Origin: CAG-877 sp963645945
GTDB taxonomy: Bacteria; Bacillota_I; Bacilli_A; RF39; UBA660
Direction: 5' to 3'
Length of the DNA stretch: 8,347 nucleotides
Assembly: GCA_963645945.1 (NCBI GenBank)
Contig: CAVIUA010000046.1
Coordinates: 1-8,347 of the forward strand
Position 1 is the first letter of the stretch. Each line of letters starts with the position of its first letter. The position numbers were made by a program, and so were the translations under genes. The notes under the pieces are model-generated. The model worked only from the letters and a program-made list of their open reading frames with translations, did no database searches and was not told the origin of the DNA. This document shows positions 5,673-8,347 of the stretch, in pieces.

Positions 5673-6950
5673 ATGGAACGAAAAATAGAAGAATTTTTTG
5701 AAAAATGGCAAAAAGATATAATAAGAAAGCCATTGATACTATATGGACCTAAGCAAATAGGTAAGACGTTTACTGTATTAAACTTTGGAAAAAAAGAATA
5801 TAAAAACGTAGTCTATTTCAATACAGAAAATAATGATGAAATAATAGAACTATTTGCCAAGGAAAAAAATATAGATAAAATCATCTTAAATTTATCTTTA
5901 ACCTCTGGTGAAACAATATTAAAAGAAGATACTTTAATTATTTTGGATAACCTAGATAATCTAGATATAGTTAAAGGTTTAAAATTATTTGGAAGTGAAC
6001 ATAGTAAGTATCATATTATTGCGATAACATCACGCCGTGAAAGACTAAATGAATTTAAAGGTGAAGAACTACAATTTAAAGGTATGAACGAAATGGACTT
6101 TGAAGAATATCTCTGGGCTAAAGGCGAAAAAAGTTTAGCAGAACTAATAAGAGAGTCTTATACAAAACACAAAGTATGCCCTTTCCATAAAGTTGCTTTG
6201 GATTTATTTCAAGAATATCTAATGACAGGAGGTTTGCCAGAAGTAGTTCAAGCAGACCTAGATGGCAAAACAATTTATGAAATTGACGCTATAAAACAAA
6301 AAGTAATTGATATATATAAAAAGGAAATAAGCCTTAACAAAGTTTTAATTGATATACCAAGAGGTATAGAAGTAATTAATTCAATACCTAATCAATTGAA
6401 AAAAGAAAACAAAAAATTTCAGTATGGTTGTATTGGACCAGGAAAAAGAGCCAAAGAATATGAAACAGCCATAAACTACTTAGTAAATAATCAATTATTA
6501 TATCGTAGTTATAAAATTAAAAACGTAAAATCACCATTGAGTAGTTGTCGCGAAACAGATAGTTTCAAATTATACTTACCAGATGATGGTCTATTATTTA
6601 CTATGTTACATTTAAATTTGAAAAGATTTGCAAAAGATGAAAAAATAAAAGAGACTTTATATGAAAATCATATTGCTAAAACATTAGTAGAGGCAGGATA
6701 TTCATTATATTATTATCAGTCTGAAGGAAAAGCAGAAGTAAATTTTGTAATTCAAAATAGACTAGGTCAAATTATTCCAATTGAAATAGCAACAAAAAGT
6801 ATGTCTAAAGCTAAATCGTTATCGGTATTTATAAAGAAATATATAACACAACAAGCATATCGTATAACAGAAAATAACTTTTCTACAAAAAAAGAAGTTA
6901 GATATATACCTGTATATGCAGTATTCTGTTTAAATGATAAGAAAATGTAG
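5673..6950 (+). CDS. AAA_14/DUF4143-type ATPase with degenerate catalytic motifs
   Basis: A 425-residue soluble protein of the large, poorly understood AAA_14-DUF4143 group. It begins with a P-loop ATPase: Walker A GPKQIGKT (25-32) and Walker B LIILDN (88-93), where the usual Asp-Glu is D92-N93. The middle has the family motif TGGLPEVV (185-192). The C-terminal region resembles the restriction-nuclease-like fold, with AEVNFVI (354-360) and IIPIEIATKS (367-376). Relatives usually have an Asp in (V/L)DF and an E-x-K lysine; here they are N357 and E371-I-A. ATP binding looks intact, but hydrolysis and nuclease-like residues look lost. CGGAGGT (5658-5664) precedes the ATG and the gene has its own promoter. 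Its stop codon overlaps the ribosome site of gpmA. No toxin-like or defence genes flank it. The biological role is unknown; membership is judged by motifs. Confidence 0.8.
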   Translation: MERKIEEFFEKWQKDIIRKPLILYGPKQIGKTFTVLNFGKKEYKNVVYFNTENNDEIIELFAKEKNIDKIILNLSLTSGETILKEDTLIILDNLDNLDIVKGLKLFGSEHSKYHIIAITSRRERLNEFKGEELQFKGMNEMDFEEYLWAKGEKSLAELIRESYTKHKVCPFHKVALDLFQEYLMTGGLPEVVQADLDGKTIYEIDAIKQKVIDIYKKEISLNKVLIDIPRGIEVINSIPNQLKKENKKFQYGCIGPGKRAKEYETAINYLVNNQLLYRSYKIKNVKSPLSSCRETDSFKLYLPDDGLLFTMLHLNLKRFAKDEKIKETLYENHIAKTLVEAGYSLYYYQSEGKAEVNFVIQNRLGQIIPIEIATKSMSKAKSLSVFIKKYITQQAYRITENNFSTKKEVRYIPVYAVFCLNDKKM

Positions 6951-6959
6951 GAGGAAAAA

Positions 6960-7655
6960 ATGATAAAATTAATATTAGTAAGACATGGGCAAAGTATTTG
7001 GAATTTAGAAAATAGATTTACAGGCTGGACAGATGTTGAATTATCAGAACAAGGTATAAAAGAGGCTAAAGAAGCCGGGAAAAAGTTAAAAGAATTAGGA
7101 TATACATTCGATCTAGCATATACATCATATTTAAAAAGAGCTAATGATACTTTAAACTATATATTAGAAGAATTAAATGAAAAAAATATTCCAATAAAAT
7201 ATAGTTGGCGTTTAAATGAGAGACACTATGGCGCTTTACAAGGATTAAACAAAGATGATACTAGAGAGAAATATGGTGAAGAACAAGTTCATTTATGGAG
7301 ACGAAGCGCTGATGTTAGACCACCTGCTTTAGAAGTTACAGATGAAAGGTATCCTGGCAATGATCCTAAATATAAAGATTTGCCAAAAGAAGATATACCT
7401 ACAACTGAAAATCTATTGGATACAGTTAAAAGAGTAATAAAGTACTGGGATACTGATATTAAAAAAAATTTATTAGAAAATAAAAAAGTAATAATAGTTG
7501 CTCATGGAAATAGTTTACGAGGATTAATTAAGTATTTAGATAATTTGTCTGATGAAGAAATAATGAAACTAGAAATAGAAACCGGAAATCCAATTTGTTA
7601 TGAATTAGATGAAAATCTAAAGCCTATAAGGCACTATTATTTAAAAGACAATTAA
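6960..7655 (+). CDS. gpmA: 2,3-bisphosphoglycerate-dependent phosphoglycerate mutase
   Basis: Interconverts 3- and 2-phosphoglycerate through a phosphohistidine, in lower glycolysis. The 231-residue protein has the usual length and the histidine-phosphatase signature LVRHGQS with nucleophile H9. The substrate-contacting NRFTGWTDVELSEQG (18-32) follows, then LNERHYGALQG (85-95) with acid/base E87, RRSADVRPP (114-122), and the second histidine H182 in VAHGNSLR. AGGAGG (6949-6954) overlaps the stop of the ATPase gene, and the ATG is 9 bases after that stop, so the two are co-transcribed and probably translationally coupled. No separate promoter is apparent. This is the cofactor-dependent type, unrelated to the manganese-dependent gpmI of Bacillus. 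Confidence 0.97.
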   Translation: MIKLILVRHGQSIWNLENRFTGWTDVELSEQGIKEAKEAGKKLKELGYTFDLAYTSYLKRANDTLNYILEELNEKNIPIKYSWRLNERHYGALQGLNKDDTREKYGEEQVHLWRRSADVRPPALEVTDERYPGNDPKYKDLPKEDIPTTENLLDTVKRVIKYWDTDIKKNLLENKKVIIVAHGNSLRGLIKYLDNLSDEEIMKLEIETGNPICYELDENLKPIRHYYLKDN

Positions 7656-7662
7656 AAAAAAC

Positions 7663-7700
7663 AAAACCTTTAAAGTCTGAATGACCTTAAAGGTTTTTTT
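7663..7700 (+). terminator. Terminator of the ATPase-gpmA operon, probably bidirectional
   Basis: AAAACCTTTAA (7663-7673) and TTAAAGGTTTT (7687-7697) form a perfect 11-base-pair stem. After one A-C mismatch it continues as GTC/GAC around a TGAAT loop, and the T-run reaches 7700. The eight As at 7654-7661 give a T-run on the minus strand as well, so it can also stop transcription from the convergent regulator. Confidence 0.9.
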
Positions 7701-7705
7701 AAATT

Positions 7706-7729
7706 AAAAAGCAGGATTATTTAACTGCT
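7706..7729 (-). terminator. Weak terminator of the XRE-type regulator
   Basis: Read on the minus strand, AGCAG (7729-7725) and CTGCT (7714-7710) form a 5-base-pair stem around a 10-base loop, with five Ts ending at 7706. It begins 13 bases after the stop codon. The stem is short, and the stronger bidirectional hairpin lies just beyond as a back-up. Confidence 0.45.
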
Positions 7730-7741
7730 CTTAAGTACTAT

Positions 7742-7993
7742 TTATGAATTTACAATTTCATCTATATCTATTTCAAACAATTTTCCAACCTCAACATTTA
7801 AAGCTAGAGATATTTTCCAAATTGTATCGACTGAAAACGTTTTAACACCTTTTTTCGACTCAATTCGTCTGATGAATTCATGTGAAACACCAACACGTTC
7901 AGCTAAGACAGCTTGCGTAATACCCACCTCATGTCTATACTTTTTAATATTTCGTGCAATTTGCTCATAAATATTAACTTCATATTTATTCAT
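7742..7993 (-). CDS. Small XRE/Cro-CI-type helix-turn-helix regulator
   Basis: An 83-residue protein consisting almost only of a Cro/CI-type HTH domain (about 9-75). GITQAVLAERVGVSHEFIRRIESKKG carries the canonical pattern: helix 2 at about 26-34, turn at G35-V36, recognition helix at about 37-47 with the conserved I-E-S end. DTIWKISLALNVEVGKLF (57-74) is the last helical pair typical of the family. There is no sensor or dimerisation domain beyond the HTH. The minus-strand ATG is preceded by GGTGA (8002-7998), 4 bases away. It faces the gpmA operon tail to tail and has no partner gene in view; its targets are unknown. Such small regulators can belong to mobile elements or toxin-antitoxin pairs, but nothing here shows that. 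Confidence 0.85.
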   Translation of the reverse strand: MNKYEVNIYEQIARNIKKYRHEVGITQAVLAERVGVSHEFIRRIESKKGVKTFSVDTIWKISLALNVEVGKLFEIDIDEIVNS

Positions 7994-8347
7994 AATATCA
8001 CCATCTAGTTTTATTATGTACTAAATCTCAAAAATAATATGTAAACTATAAATGCACATATATGTTACTATTCAAATTAATAAAATGAAAAAATAATCTA
8101 TAATAATTCTTTCAGAATACTATAAAAACAAGAACTCTTTTTCATATAGACATCAATAATGAATTTTATCATGATAGAAAAGAGTAATCCGTGTATTTAT
8201 CAGAATATTTGCCAAGTATGGAACGTATTTCTACAGATGAGTGTAATATAAAAATGAAAAAAACGAAAATTTATATAAAATTATTAATCAAAAAAACAAT
8301 AACACGTCAATTATATTGAAAAATAACAAAATTATACAAAAAACGCT
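7994..8347. other. AT-rich stretch without a supported gene
   Basis: These 354 bases form the upstream region of the XRE-type gene and run to the window edge. No frame here combines a credible start, ribosome site and recognisable protein. It holds two perfect 10-base palindromes (ACATATATGT at 8056-8065 and TATCATGATA at 8167-8176) and an 8-base inverted repeat flanking the second one (8134-8141 and 8178-8185). No confident promoter for the regulator was found: TTTACA and TACATA on the minus strand are 19 bases apart, which is too far for a normal promoter. Confidence 0.5.
8134..8185. repeat. Inverted repeat with internal palindrome
   Basis: ACTCTTTT (8134-8141) is the exact reverse complement of AAAAGAGT (8178-8185). 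The 36 bases between them contain the palindrome TATCATGATA (8167-8176). There is no T-run after either arm, so it is not a standard terminator. It could be an operator or a structured leader for a gene beyond the edge, or chance in AT-rich DNA. Confidence 0.3.

Noticed and set aside
5673..7993. Defence island made of the ATPase and the XRE-type regulator
   Set aside because: gpmA and a terminator separate them, they are on opposite strands, and no nuclease, toxin or modification gene is present.
8171..8251. ATG-initiated 26-codon frame within the inverted repeat region
   Set aside because: No ribosome site, overlaps the frame above and has no recognisable content.
8191..8319. GTG-initiated frame of 42 codons near the right edge
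   Set aside because: Only a weak AAAAGAG lies upstream, the second half is mostly Lys/Ile/Leu from AT-rich DNA, and no protein family is recognised.

Overview
The window is an AT-rich, densely packed chromosomal segment. It most resembles a low-GC Firmicute of class Bacilli, probably an uncultured gut lineage. The reasons are strong AAGGAGG-type ribosome sites, short intergenic gaps, U-tailed hairpin terminators, sigma-A-like promoters and an unmistakable Spo0A. All tryptophans are TGG and no conserved frame contains TGA, so the standard bacterial code applies. No rRNA, tRNA, CRISPR array or insertion sequence was seen.

Left block (1-4734): a terminator from an upstream unit (1-27) is followed at once by an extended -10 promoter and a tight five-gene operon. 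The order is pgk (phosphoglycerate kinase), a GNAT-like protein of unknown role, a flippase-like membrane protein of the LPG-synthase transmembrane family, a GT4 glycosyltransferase resembling diacylglycerol glucosyltransferases, and a short, divergent tpiA (triosephosphate isomerase). Gaps are 2-10 bases or overlaps. The operon thus nests a probable glycolipid module between two glycolytic enzymes and ends at a hairpin terminator near 4703-4734.

Middle block (4695-5597): spo0A, the sporulation master regulator, has all its signature residues. Its upstream region holds a perfect 0A box that overlaps the operon terminator, plus a second near-match beside the -10, which suggests autoregulation. 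It has its own terminator.

Right block (5598-7700): a clean TTGACT-17-TATACT promoter drives an AAA_14/DUF4143-type ATPase with degenerate catalytic positions. It is followed 9 bases later by gpmA, the 2,3-bisphosphoglycerate-dependent phosphoglycerate mutase. A probably bidirectional terminator separates them from a convergent small XRE-type regulator on the minus strand (7742-7993). The last 354 bases are very AT-rich, hold no convincing gene and contain a few short palindromes.

Three of the nine genes (pgk, tpiA, gpmA) are lower-glycolysis enzymes. The start codons of tpiA and spo0A are placed downstream of the longest open frames because of the ribosome binding sites.
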